DNA of 64,000 nt, from positions 186,001 through 250,000 of the forward strand of contig WYBC01000039.1 of the NCBI GenBank assembly GCA_011526085.1, in the 5' to 3' direction. Numbering within the stretch: position 1 is the first letter of the stretch; the number at the start of each line of letters is the position of its first letter. The notes beneath the pieces were generated by a model. The model made no database searches. It was not told the origin of the DNA and saw nothing but the letters and a program-made list of their open reading frames with translations. The position numbers and the translations under genes are program-made. Positions 54,120 through 62,515 of the stretch are shown piece by piece. Origin of the DNA: Lysobacter sp. (GTDB lineage: Bacteria; Pseudomonadota; Gammaproteobacteria; Xanthomonadales; Xanthomonadaceae).

Positions 54120-54255
54120 GTGACTTTCTTTGGCGCAAAGAAAGTCACCCAAGAAAACACTCAGGTCCAATTCAAATCTGCCGACTGCGACATGGCCGGG
54201 ATTTTTCTACGAGGCATCCGTGCCTCGTAGAAAAACGGCGCACCTCCTGTGCGCC
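54120..54255. repeat. Cluster of three perfect inverted repeats
   Basis: Within the 407-base gap 54030-54436 are GTGACTTTCTTTG / CAAAGAAAGTCAC (54120-54132 and 54136-54148), a 15-bp stem from TTTTTCTACGAGGCA (54202-54216) to TGCCTCGTAGAAAAA (54221-54235), and GGCGCAC / GTGCGCC (54237-54243 and 54249-54255). The first resembles a dispersed intergenic repeat common in Xanthomonadaceae and pseudomonads; the second could end transcription in both directions. Confidence 0.75.
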
Positions 54256-54436
54256 GCCCTCCGGGTCTCCGATCGAGGGATGATGCGCCGTGACCGAAGG
54301 AATGCCGGGACGATGGCGTCTGCCGACAGGTCATCGATTTCCATGAAACCCTGGTCGCTCACCATTTCGGTTGCTTTGATTCGGCATATCATTCGACTTT
54401 CGCATCCCGTCGAAGCCGGTCCCAGGAGAGCCCCGC

Positions 54437-55450
54437 ATGTTCGGTTTCCGCTACGTCAAATCCTCGCCGAGCCATTACCTGCTGCAGTACAAGGACGGCA
54501 AGGTGGTGCGCGAGGGCACCGGCCTGGCGTTCTTCTACTTCGCGCCGGCGTCGACGCTGGTCAGCGTGCCGCTGACGGCGGTGGACGTGCCCTTCATGTT
54601 CGAAGAGACCACCCGCGATTTCCAGGCGGTGACGCTGCAGGGGCAGGTGGGGTATCGCATCGCATCGCCGAAGACGCTGGCCGAACAGCAGAACTTCGTG
54701 CTGGAACCGAACGGCGCCTACGCCTCGGAAGATCCCGAACGCCTGCCGATGCGCGTGCTCAACGCGGTGAAGGCGCAGTTCCGCGCGCTGCTGCAGGAAG
54801 CCGATCTGCGCGAAGTGCTGCACGGCACCGAGCAGTTGTCGAAGACCGCGCGCCAGGGCCTGTCTGCCGCCCCGGCGCTGGCGGCGCTGGGCATCGAGAT
54901 CGTCGATCTCGCGCTGCTCGCGGTGAAGCCCACGCCGGAAACCGCGCGCGCGCTGGAAGCGCCGGTGCGCGAAGACATCCTCAAGCAGGCCGACGACGCT
55001 ACCTACGCCCGCCGCAACGCGGCCATCGCGCAGGAACAGATGATCAAGGAAAGCGAACTGCGCAGCGAACTGGTGGTCGAGCAGAAACGCCGTCAGGTGC
55101 GCGAGACCGAAGTCGAATCGCAGCGCGTCATCCTCGAGAAGCAGCAGGAGATGCAGGCGCAGGAAATCGCCGGCAACGTGAAACTGGAAGAACAGAACGG
55201 CGAACTGGTGCGCCTGCAGTCCGAGAACCGCAAGCGTGAGGCCGACGTACGCGCATACGCCATGCGCGCGCTGGTCGAAGCGATCAAGGACATGGACCCG
55301 CGCGCGCTGCAGGCGATGATGTTCGGCCAGGCCAGCCCGGAAACGTTGATGGCGCTGGGCCTGCAGAACATCGCCGACAACGCGGTGAAGATCGGCGAGT
55401 TCAACTTCTCGCCCGACCTGCTGCGGCAGATGGCCGGCAAGAGCAAGTGA
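54437..55450 (+). CDS. SPFH/Band-7 domain protein
   Basis: A 337-residue stomatin/prohibitin-family protein. The SPFH domain spans about 15-185 (VVREGTGLAFFYFAPASTLV, TTRDFQAVTLQGQVGYRIA, LREVLHGTEQLSK). It is followed by a long coiled coil (about 190-275, rich in Glu, Gln, Arg) and a helical C-terminus with MFGQASPETLMALGLQNIA. There is no clear membrane segment, so it may associate peripherally. AGGAG precedes ATG 54437. Its stop overlaps the GTG start of the NAD-kinase-like gene, so the two proteins are made together and probably act together. Confidence 0.9.
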   Translation: MFGFRYVKSSPSHYLLQYKDGKVVREGTGLAFFYFAPASTLVSVPLTAVDVPFMFEETTRDFQAVTLQGQVGYRIASPKTLAEQQNFVLEPNGAYASEDPERLPMRVLNAVKAQFRALLQEADLREVLHGTEQLSKTARQGLSAAPALAALGIEIVDLALLAVKPTPETARALEAPVREDILKQADDATYARRNAAIAQEQMIKESELRSELVVEQKRRQVRETEVESQRVILEKQQEMQAQEIAGNVKLEEQNGELVRLQSENRKREADVRAYAMRALVEAIKDMDPRALQAMMFGQASPETLMALGLQNIADNAVKIGEFNFSPDLLRQMAGKSK

Positions 55451-56397
55451 CCGCGATGCGTGACCAGGCGCAGGACCGCAAGATCGTCCTGGTGACCCGG
55501 CGCACGCGGCTGCAGGAACTGGTCGCGCGCTACAACACCGTCGAGCAGGCGCGGTTCCAGGCCGAGCATCTGGGCATGGACTTCGAGGATTTCCTGCTCG
55601 AAGACGCGACCTATCGCGCCGCCGTCGCCAGCGTCGAGCGCACGCTGCGCGCGCACGGTCGCCTGCAACCGCTGGATCGCGGTTTCCTGCCGAATTTCCT
55701 GTTCCCGCCGGACTGCACCGTGGTTGTCCTCGGCCAGGACGGGCTGGTCGCCAACACCCTGAAGTATCTCGACGCGCAGCCGGTGATTGCGATCAATCCC
55801 GATCCGGCGCGCTTCGACGGCGTGCTGCTGCCGTTCGCGCCGGAGACGCTGCCGACACTGTTGCCGGAGGTCTGGCGCGGCCAGCGCCCGATCCGCGAAA
55901 TCAGCATGGCCCGCGCGCGGCTCACCGATGGCCAGGAACTGCTCGCGGTCAACGATTTCTTCATCGGCGCGCGCAGCCACGTCTCCGCGCGCTACGAACT
56001 CGCGCAGGGCGATCGCCACGAACGGCAGTCGTCCAGCGGCGTGATCGTCTCCACCGGTCTCGGCTCCACCGGCTGGCTGCGCAGCGTGCTCACCGGTGCC
56101 ACCGCCGTCGCTGGCGGACGCCCCTCGAAGCATACGCAGGCCCTGCGCGAACACGGCTTCGCCTGGGACGCGCGGCAACTCGTTTTCAGCGTGCGCGAAC
56201 CCTTCCCCAGCCGCTGGAGCCAGGCCGCGCTGGTGTTCGGCGAAATCGACCCCGCGACCCCGCTGCGCATCCGTTCGCTGATGCCCGACGGCGGCGTCAT
56301 CTTCAGCGACGGCATCGAAAGCGACGGCCTCGAATTCCGCTCCGGCATGGAAGCGACGATCGACCTCGCGGACAAGCGGGGGCGGTTGCTGCAGTGA
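55447..56397 (+). CDS. NAD kinase-like protein coupled to SPFH protein
   Basis: A 316-residue member of the NAD/diacylglycerol-kinase-like superfamily. The nucleotide motif reads VVVLGQDGLVANTLKYL near residue 95 (GGDG in classical NAD kinases, the Asp is kept), the NE motif reads AVNDFFIGARSH near 160, and the third motif SSGVIVSTGLGSTGWLRS near 200 is well conserved. An extra N-terminal helical region of about 85 residues (LQELVARYNTVEQARFQAEH) is not in typical NadK. The GTG start at 55447 overlaps the SPFH stop as GTGA; ATG 55456 is an alternative. Housekeeping NadK is probably elsewhere, so this paralogue may phosphorylate another substrate. Confidence 0.82.
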   Translation: MTAMRDQAQDRKIVLVTRRTRLQELVARYNTVEQARFQAEHLGMDFEDFLLEDATYRAAVASVERTLRAHGRLQPLDRGFLPNFLFPPDCTVVVLGQDGLVANTLKYLDAQPVIAINPDPARFDGVLLPFAPETLPTLLPEVWRGQRPIREISMARARLTDGQELLAVNDFFIGARSHVSARYELAQGDRHERQSSSGVIVSTGLGSTGWLRSVLTGATAVAGGRPSKHTQALREHGFAWDARQLVFSVREPFPSRWSQAALVFGEIDPATPLRIRSLMPDGGVIFSDGIESDGLEFRSGMEATIDLADKRGRLLQ

Positions 56398-56532
56398 ATG
56401 CGGCGCAGCGAACGCCCGCATTCGACTTCACGGGTGAGGAAGACTGCGAAAAGGATGATGTCCCGGTTTTGCTTCTCCGCTTCTGCTTCCAACTGCCGGA
56501 TGCCCGTGAGGGCACCCGGCAGCGTCGGGCCA

Positions 56533-58575
56533 TCAGCGCAACTTCGCCTCTTCCTGCAGCGCTTGTTCGACAACCCCACCTTCGGCGAACACCGGGTCGC
56601 CCGTGGTGCCGACATCGAACAGGCAGTCCTTCAGCAGTTTCTCGTCCTTGATGCGTGCGCAGACCTGTTTCGCGAGATCCACGTTCTTCGGATCCATCGG
56701 CGGCACCTTGTCCGCGGGGAAGGGTTCGCTGACGAAATTGTCCGGCGTCACTTCCTTGTCGTAGTCGAAGAGACTTTCATTGGTCGTCCCTTCTTCCGGC
56801 GCGCGCGTCGTGTTTCCCGACAGGCTGCGCGCGGCCAGGCGCTTGGTCACGCGCCATTTGTCCGCGAAGCCCGGGCTCAGCCACTCGTTCGGCTTGAGCA
56901 CGCCCATGATGCCGTCGGTGGCCATCGTGCCGTAGGCGCGGACATTGAGATACCACACGTTCCCGTAGGGCCAGAAATACGCGTTGGCGGTCATCCTCGT
57001 GCCGTCGGGGAAATCGATCGCGATGCCGGTACTGCCCAGTGGCGACACCTTGCCGCCGACGCCGAGCGCGATGCCGCCCGGCGGCAGCGAGGTGACGGCG
57101 CCGTCGATGCGCAGTTGCAGGCCGGACGGATCGGGGCTCACGCCGGTGCCGGGTTGCCAGGTCACGCGATGCTTGCCGACACGCGCGGCGACGGCGGTGT
57201 TGACGCTGACCCAGGGCAGGCCGTCCACCGGCCGCTGCCGGGTCTGGAACTCCATGCCCTGCCCGCGCAGTGCGACGAATTCGCCACCGGTCTGGAAGTC
57301 GTAGTACAGGCCGTTGACGGTCCTGATGTGGGGGTCGCCGTCGTTGTAGCCGTCGTTGAGCGATCCGTAGTGCATCAGTTCGTTCGGCGAGCCCGTGCCG
57401 CGGCTGGCCACGCCCGGCCACGTCGGGGCGCCCAGGCCGCCGAAGACATTGTTGGCATTGTGCAGCGCGGCCCGCACTGCCGCAGGGGTGTCTGTCGGGT
57501 GGTTCTGCAGGTAGCGTACGGCCGCGCCGACCACGTGCGGCGCGGCCATCGACGTGCCGCTGATCGTGTTGGTGATCGTGTTGTTGCCGATCCACGCGGA
57601 CGTGATGCTGCTGCCGGGCGCGAACCAGTCGAGGCAGGTGCCCCAGTTCGAGAACGAAGAGCGGGTGTCGGTGCTGGTGGTCGAACCGACCGTGATCATG
57701 TCGGGCACGCGTGCCGGCGAGAAGCCGCAGGCATCGGCGTTGCTGTTGCCCGCCGCGACCACGACGGTGACGCCGCCATCGTGCAAGGCCTGGGCCGCGG
57801 CATCGAGCGAGGGGGCATCCGGGTGGCTGCCGATGACACCCAGACTCATGTTCACGACCGCGGGCAGGATCTGATTGCCGGCGACCCAGTTCATCCCTGC
57901 GATGACCGTCGACACGGCCGTCGTGTTGCCGCAGCCGAAGACGCGGACGGGATGGATCGTGACGTCCTTCGCGATGCCGTAGGTCGTGCCGCCGATGGTG
58001 CCGGACACGTGCGTGCCATGACCGTTGCAATCGCCGACGCCGCCGCCGATGAAGTCCATGCCCGCGCCGATGCTGCCGGTGAATTCGTTGTGGGTGAGGT
58101 TGATGCCCGAATCGATGACGTACGCGTGGACGCCGGCGCCGGTGGTGTCGTAGGTGTACCAGCCGTCCAGCGGCAGCAGGCGCCGATCGACGCGATCGAG
58201 CCCCCAGGTCGCGCCGGTCTGGATCGTGTCCAGCGTGGCGATGCCGTCCTGTTCGACATAGGCCACGCGGGGGTCGGCCAGCAGCGCCGCAAGCGCGGCG
58301 CTGTCGGCCTTCACGACGAAACCGCGCAGGACGCGGTCGAAACTGCGCACCAGGCTGACGCGATGCTGGGCGGCGATCGATTTCGCGGCGTCGGGCACGC
58401 GTGCCGCCCGATTGGATTCGCCCACCAGGCTGGCCGCCTGCGGTTTGAGCACGACGATGTACTGGCCATCGATCGGTTTGTTGGTCGTGTGGAATTCACC
58501 CGCGAAAGCGGGCAGTGCGACGGACAGCAGCGCGGCGCCGATCGCGACGGCGATGGGATTGACGTGACATTTCAT
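56533..58575 (-). CDS. Secreted subtilisin-family serine protease with C-terminal VWD module
   Basis: A 680-residue S8 peptidase. Signal residues 1-25; an I9-type propeptide to about 130 (YIVVLKPQ... VAYVEQDGIATL); the catalytic domain about 140-400 has Asp in HAYVIDSGINLTHNEF, His in CNGHGTHVSGTIGG and Ser in ISGTSMAAPHVVGAA, so the triad is complete. After a linker comes a VWD domain from about 413 (GDPHIRTVNGLYYDFQT) and a cysteine-helix module ending CLFDVGTTGDPVFAE. The C-terminal half is homologous to that of the Asp-box protein at 47432-50029. ATG 58575 is preceded by AAGGA. Confidence 0.93.
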   Translation of the reverse strand: MKCHVNPIAVAIGAALLSVALPAFAGEFHTTNKPIDGQYIVVLKPQAASLVGESNRAARVPDAAKSIAAQHRVSLVRSFDRVLRGFVVKADSAALAALLADPRVAYVEQDGIATLDTIQTGATWGLDRVDRRLLPLDGWYTYDTTGAGVHAYVIDSGINLTHNEFTGSIGAGMDFIGGGVGDCNGHGTHVSGTIGGTTYGIAKDVTIHPVRVFGCGNTTAVSTVIAGMNWVAGNQILPAVVNMSLGVIGSHPDAPSLDAAAQALHDGGVTVVVAAGNSNADACGFSPARVPDMITVGSTTSTDTRSSFSNWGTCLDWFAPGSSITSAWIGNNTITNTISGTSMAAPHVVGAAVRYLQNHPTDTPAAVRAALHNANNVFGGLGAPTWPGVASRGTGSPNELMHYGSLNDGYNDGDPHIRTVNGLYYDFQTGGEFVALRGQGMEFQTRQRPVDGLPWVSVNTAVAARVGKHRVTWQPGTGVSPDPSGLQLRIDGAVTSLPPGGIALGVGGKVSPLGSTGIAIDFPDGTRMTANAYFWPYGNVWYLNVRAYGTMATDGIMGVLKPNEWLSPGFADKWRVTKRLAARSLSGNTTRAPEEGTTNESLFDYDKEVTPDNFVSEPFPADKVPPMDPKNVDLAKQVCARIKDEKLLKDCLFDVGTTGDPVFAEGGVVEQALQEEAKLR

Positions 58576-59052
58576 CTGGGGTTCCTTTTCCATGATGTGA
58601 GCAGCGATGCGGGCTGACCTGCCCGCCGATACGGATCGCGTCCTGGAAAGCAAAGGCGATCCCACATGAAGCTCGTCCTTGCTTCATCTCCTGTGATCCG
58701 CAGCCGCAGCCTACGCCTGCTTGATTGCGGATGTCATCCCATGATCGACGGCAGTCATGCTGCACGATCAGCCGAATCTATCGACTCGTGAATCATGCGC
58801 AAAAAGATCAATGAATAATGTGTGGAAGAGCTGCGTAGCGTTGAAGATCGGGAAGAAGACCAGGATGCCAACAACTCCGAATATCCCTGCATCCGACCGG
58901 GAAATTCCGCTACACCATGGAAAGGAAATGGCGAGTATGTGTGTCCGGGTCTTCCCGCGATGGCGGCGTGATCTTCAGCGACGGCACTGGCTTCCGTATT
59001 GCAGAACCTGCAGTCTGTATGGTGTGTCATATGTCATCGCTCTGGAGGCCTC
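58576..59052. other. 477-base gap with possible NAD-kinase-like gene fragment
   Basis: Upstream part must hold the protease promoter. At 58956-58986, 28 of 31 bases match the NAD-kinase-like gene (56284-56314) in the same codon phase, with two synonymous changes, giving RDGGVIFSDG. No other clear similarity surrounds it. The stretch is more AT-rich than the core genes. Confidence 0.45.
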
Positions 59053-60600
59053 ATGGCAAGGGACCACGTTTACGCAGGAACAGGCGCGGCAGGCAAGGTC
59101 TTCGTCCGGGAGAATCCCGACCCGAAGTCAAAAAAACTGCAGCAGCTGATTTGGGGCGACTGGGTCGAAGTGCTTTCCCGGGATCGAGAAGCCGATGGAT
59201 GGCTTGAGGTGAAGGGACGCGGCGAGCGAGGCTGGCTTCACGTCGACGACTCCCAGGCCGAACGACTGCTCGAGATCAACTTTGTCGATGTCGGCCAAGG
59301 TGACGGCGCATTTCTGGTAACTCCGGATGATGAGTTTGCGCTGGTCGACGCTGGCGCCGGAAGCAACATGCGTCGCTTTCTTTCGTGGCGCTTCAACCTA
59401 AAGCTCGATCGAAAGGGAGAGCAGGAGTCCGAGCCGCACGAGACGTCGGGTCGGAAGTTGGCACTTGCGTTCGCGGTGATCTCGCATTCGGACCTCGATC
59501 ACTACGAGGGCTTCCGAGGCTTGTTCTCCTCGCCAGCGTTCACTTTTGATGCCGTTTATCACAACACGCTTGTCGAGCGTCCCACGGCGCGGGCGAGCGA
59601 CAAACTGGGCGCGCGTGAAAAAGTCGGTGGAAGAATGTGCGTGATTGATTTGATAGATACGCACGATCAGCTCACTGAGCTGATGGAGCAGATAGATCAT
59701 GCCAGCAAAGCCAAATACGTCTCGCTGTTGCGCACCGCGCTTGCATCGAATCGGATCGGCAGAATCGAGGGGCTTTCCCTTGCGTCGGGCCACCTTCCCG
59801 GTTATGACCGGAATCACCGTTGTCAGAACGGCAATCCTCTGCGTATCGAGGTGATGGGTCCGGCCGTGGTCGAGGCAGACGGCATGCGCGGATTGCCGTG
59901 GTTCCAGGACCCCGGGAAAACCAAGAATGGGCACTCTGTCGTACTGAAGGTCGTTTATGGGAACGTGCGTGTGCTCTTGGGCGGAGACCTGAATGTACCG
60001 GCCGAGGAACATCTTCTCGACATTCACGCGGGACCGCTACCGGAAGATGGGGACGTGGCTGCAGAAGAAGCCATGATGCAACGTGCTCGCGCAGCCTTGG
60101 AGGTCGACGTGGCTAAATCTTGCCATCATGGGTCCGGAGACTTTTCGACGCGGTTTCTGCGCGCCGTCAATCCGGTCGCGACAGTCATATCGTCAGGCGA
60201 TGACGAGCCGCACTGCCATCCTCGACCTAATACGCTGGGTGCTGTCGGGCGGCATAGCAGAGGCGATCGACCCCTCATCTTTTCCACCGAGCTCTCGCGC
60301 TCGACCGCGGAGTACACGAAGCCAGCGATTGCGACCCAGGAAGAGATTCGGCTTCTCGTCGCCAAGCTGCAGGAGGCCGAAGAGGCCGACAAGGCTGCGT
60401 TGCAGCGAAAGCTGGACCGGCTGCTGGACCAGGCCGAGCGGAACGTTGCTGTCTACGGGTTGATCGTTGTTCGCACCGATGGGCAGCGGGTGGTCATCGC
60501 CCAGAAACTGGAACGTCGCCGCGATGGCACCAGCGAGGAATTTGACCTGCAATGGTTGATGCCGGATGCCAACGGAGTCCTGTCCACGGAAGAGCAGTAG
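59053..60600 (+). CDS. SH3-domain / metallo-beta-lactamase-fold hydrolase, ComEC-like
   Basis: A 515-residue protein without signal or membrane segments. Residues 1-70 form a bacterial SH3-like domain (VFVRENPDPKSKKLQQLIWG, GRGERGWLHVDD). Then comes a ComEC-type metallo-beta-lactamase fold: INFVDVGQGDGAFLV near 78, LVDAG, the metal motif ISHSDLDHYEG near 140, LLGGDLN near 315 and CHHGSGD near 360. A helical stretch near 440 (EEIRLLVAKLQEAEEADKAA) looks coiled coil. ATG 59053 follows GGAGG. Codon use is visibly less GC-biased than neighbours and repeats flank it, suggesting transfer. Free-standing ComEC-like hydrolases of this sort have been noted in accessory regions, but the substrate is unknown. 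Confidence 0.83.
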   Translation: MARDHVYAGTGAAGKVFVRENPDPKSKKLQQLIWGDWVEVLSRDREADGWLEVKGRGERGWLHVDDSQAERLLEINFVDVGQGDGAFLVTPDDEFALVDAGAGSNMRRFLSWRFNLKLDRKGEQESEPHETSGRKLALAFAVISHSDLDHYEGFRGLFSSPAFTFDAVYHNTLVERPTARASDKLGAREKVGGRMCVIDLIDTHDQLTELMEQIDHASKAKYVSLLRTALASNRIGRIEGLSLASGHLPGYDRNHRCQNGNPLRIEVMGPAVVEADGMRGLPWFQDPGKTKNGHSVVLKVVYGNVRVLLGGDLNVPAEEHLLDIHAGPLPEDGDVAAEEAMMQRARAALEVDVAKSCHHGSGDFSTRFLRAVNPVATVISSGDDEPHCHPRPNTLGAVGRHSRGDRPLIFSTELSRSTAEYTKPAIATQEEIRLLVAKLQEAEEADKAALQRKLDRLLDQAERNVAVYGLIVVRTDGQRVVIAQKLERRRDGTSEEFDLQWLMPDANGVLSTEEQ

Positions 60601-60651
60601 GCTGGGTCATCGATCCGGCATCTCCGCGGAGAATGGTCGTATTGGGCGCAT

Positions 60652-60740
60652 AAGCAAGTAGCCCGGGTAAGCGAAGCGCACCCGGGAGCAACGACAAGAG
60701 AACCACGGGTGCGGCCTGCGGCCTTACCCGGGCTGCTTGC
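60652..60740. repeat. Intergenic inverted repeat, GTAGCCCGGGTAAG type
   Basis: AGCAAGTAGCCCGGGTAAG and, inverted at the other end, CTTACCCGGGCTGCTTGCT match 18 of 19. Between them GCGCACCCGGGAGC and CCACGGGTGCGGCCTGCGG add further pairing. This family is familiar from Lysobacter and Xanthomonas intergenic regions. It lies between the convergent ends of the MBL-fold gene and the gene at 60859. Confidence 0.75.
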
Positions 60741-60791
60741 TGAGATGCTCGTGCTGGGTGCGAAACATCCAGCCTATGAGGTCTGAATCGT

Positions 60792-60833
60792 CGCCGGATC
60801 GCCGGATCGCCGGATAGCGGCCTGAAGGCCGCT
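60792..60833. repeat. Short tandem repeat and hairpin
   Basis: Three copies of CGCCGGAT (60792-60815) run into a perfect 8-bp hairpin AGCGGCCT-GA-AGGCCGCT (60816-60833). It may end transcription of the minus-strand gene at 60859, and resembles dispersed hairpins of this family. Confidence 0.65.
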
Positions 60834-60858
60834 CTACCGGCGTTGATGGCCGGAAATT

Positions 60859-61725
60859 TTACGGCCCATCCAGATCCTGCTCGCCCACCGACCATCGCCC
60901 GTCTTTCCACGACATCCGCACGCGGCCGGCGCGGGTGATGTCGTCGCGGTCGGTGCCGCGGACCCAGAGGACGACGGTGTCGCCGTGGCGGCGGCCGCGG
61001 AGGACTTCGGGGGCGAGGGGTTGTTCGTCGCGGAGTTCCTTCAGCGTTTCCTTGATGCGTTCGGCGTCGTTGTCGGGCAGGCGCCATTCGGCGGCATCGC
61101 CGAGGAAGCCGCGCAGCGTGCGCAGGTCGCCTGTTTTCACCGCGTCGGCGTAGGCGCGGTAGGCGGCACCGGCGTCGCCGCCGCCGGCGGGCAGGGGCGT
61201 GCCGGGCGGGGTGTGGATCGCGGCGTCGAAGCGCAGGTCGAAGTCGTAGGTCTTGCCGAAGAAATCCTCGGGTTCTTCGAGCCGCCAGCGGCCGGCGATG
61301 CGGTCGCGGGTCTGCGTCGTGACCGACAGATCGCCGTAGCCGGAGCTGTTGAACGAATCGCTCGGGTCGTTGCGGCTGTAGTGAAGCCCGCATTCGCCGC
61401 CGTCGGGCGGGAGACACACGCGGACGTAGCCGCCGCTGCGTTCGCCGTAGGATTCGCGCGCGCCGTCGTCGGGGTCGAAGGCCGCGGCGATCGTCGCGGG
61501 ATCGAGCGGGCGGTCGCTGAGGAAGACGAAGACTTCGTCTTCCTCGGGATCGAGATGTTTCTCGTGGCGGACGGCGACCGCATGCGTCAGCGTCACGCCG
61601 CTGTCGCCCAGGCGGAAATGCCCGCTGCCGGTGTCGCCGGCCCGTGCCTGCGATGACGTGCAGGCGAGAAGCGCTATGAGTGCGAGTGTCGCGAAGCCGT
61701 GCGTGTTGAAGCTCTGCGCCGCCAT
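60859..61725 (-). CDS. Exported protein of unknown function
   Basis: A 288-residue protein with an N-terminal export signal (FATLALIALLACTSSQARAG) that could be cleaved by signal peptidase I or, less typically, lipidated at the Cys. The mature protein has an N-terminal beta-rich half (HAVAVRHEKHLDPEEDEVFV, VRVCLPPDGGECGLHYSRN) and a C-terminal half (AYRAYADAVKTGDLRTLRGF, WRLPDNDAERIKETLKEL, VRMSWKDGRWSVGEQ) that resembles lumazine-binding/nuclear-transport-factor-like repeats used for ligand binding. GGGAGA precedes ATG 61725. No partner gene. Confidence 0.7.
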   Translation of the reverse strand: MAAQSFNTHGFATLALIALLACTSSQARAGDTGSGHFRLGDSGVTLTHAVAVRHEKHLDPEEDEVFVFLSDRPLDPATIAAAFDPDDGARESYGERSGGYVRVCLPPDGGECGLHYSRNDPSDSFNSSGYGDLSVTTQTRDRIAGRWRLEEPEDFFGKTYDFDLRFDAAIHTPPGTPLPAGGGDAGAAYRAYADAVKTGDLRTLRGFLGDAAEWRLPDNDAERIKETLKELRDEQPLAPEVLRGRRHGDTVVLWVRGTDRDDITRAGRVRMSWKDGRWSVGEQDLDGP

Positions 61726-61809
61726 CGTGCGTCTCCCGTGCCTGTCCGGTGCCGACCCCGTTCGCAGGATAACGGGATCGGCACGCACGCGCGGCCGGGC
61801 GATGCAGGA

Positions 61810-62409
61810 TCAGGCGATCCGGTAGACCTGCCCGGTCTGCGCGCCTTCGACGCTGCGGCTGAAGCCGAGCGCGGCGCGGGCGGCGGGCACCGCTTCGAAA
61901 CCTCGGAAGTACGGCGCATAACCGGGCATCGATTCCTGCAGCACGCCGGGGCTGACGGCGTTGATGCGCACGCCGCGCGGCAGTTCCAGCGCCGCGGCGC
62001 GGACGAAGCCTTCGATGCCGGCGTTGACCAGCGTGGCCGAGGCGCCGTAGCGGATCGGGTCGTCGGCGAGCACGCCGGTGGTGAGCGTGATCGAACCGCC
62101 GTCGGCGAGCAGCGGCGCGGCGAGCAGCGCGAGGTTGACCTGGCCCATCAGCTTGTCGCGCAGGCCGATCTCCCACTGTTCCGGGGTGAGTTCCAGCAGG
62201 CCGCCGAAGGCGACGTTGCCGGCGGCGGAAATCACCGCATCGAGTTTGCCGGCCCGGGCGAGGGCGGCGGCGATGCTGTCGCGGTCGGTGAGGTCGATGC
62301 GCAGATCGCCGCTGTTGCGGCCGGCGGTGATGAGGGTGTGGCGCGGGCCGAGTGCTTCGGCGACGGCGCGGCCGAGGGTGCCCTGGGCACCGATCAGGAG
62401 AATGTTCAT
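61810..62409 (-). CDS. Short SDR-family protein lacking the Tyr-x3-Lys motif
   Basis: A 199-residue Rossmann-fold protein of the short-chain dehydrogenase family. The cofactor motif is ILLIGAQGTLGRAVAEAL; NAG occurs as ISAAGNVAFGG near 75. In the position of the catalytic YxxxK the sequence is YGASATLVNAGIEGFVRAAA, so the Lys is absent, as in a known subgroup of atypical short SDRs. AAAGGAACC precedes ATG 62409. It is divergent from a LysR-type gene 106 bases away, its probable regulator. Confidence 0.88.
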   Translation of the reverse strand: MNILLIGAQGTLGRAVAEALGPRHTLITAGRNSGDLRIDLTDRDSIAAALARAGKLDAVISAAGNVAFGGLLELTPEQWEIGLRDKLMGQVNLALLAAPLLADGGSITLTTGVLADDPIRYGASATLVNAGIEGFVRAAALELPRGVRINAVSPGVLQESMPGYAPYFRGFEAVPAARAALGFSRSVEGAQTGQVYRIA

Positions 62410-62515
62410 GGCGGTTCCTTTGTTTCCGGGAGGCCGGCAATGCCGGCGGTGGAAACAGTCTGCGCCGCCTGAATCCGCTTGATTAGCGGGCCGACCGTGG
62501 AAATACTGTTGTCGT

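Noticed and set aside
60792-60815. Three CGCCGGAT repeats as a possible CRISPR
   Set aside because: Units are only 8 bases, directly adjacent without spacers, and no cas gene is present.
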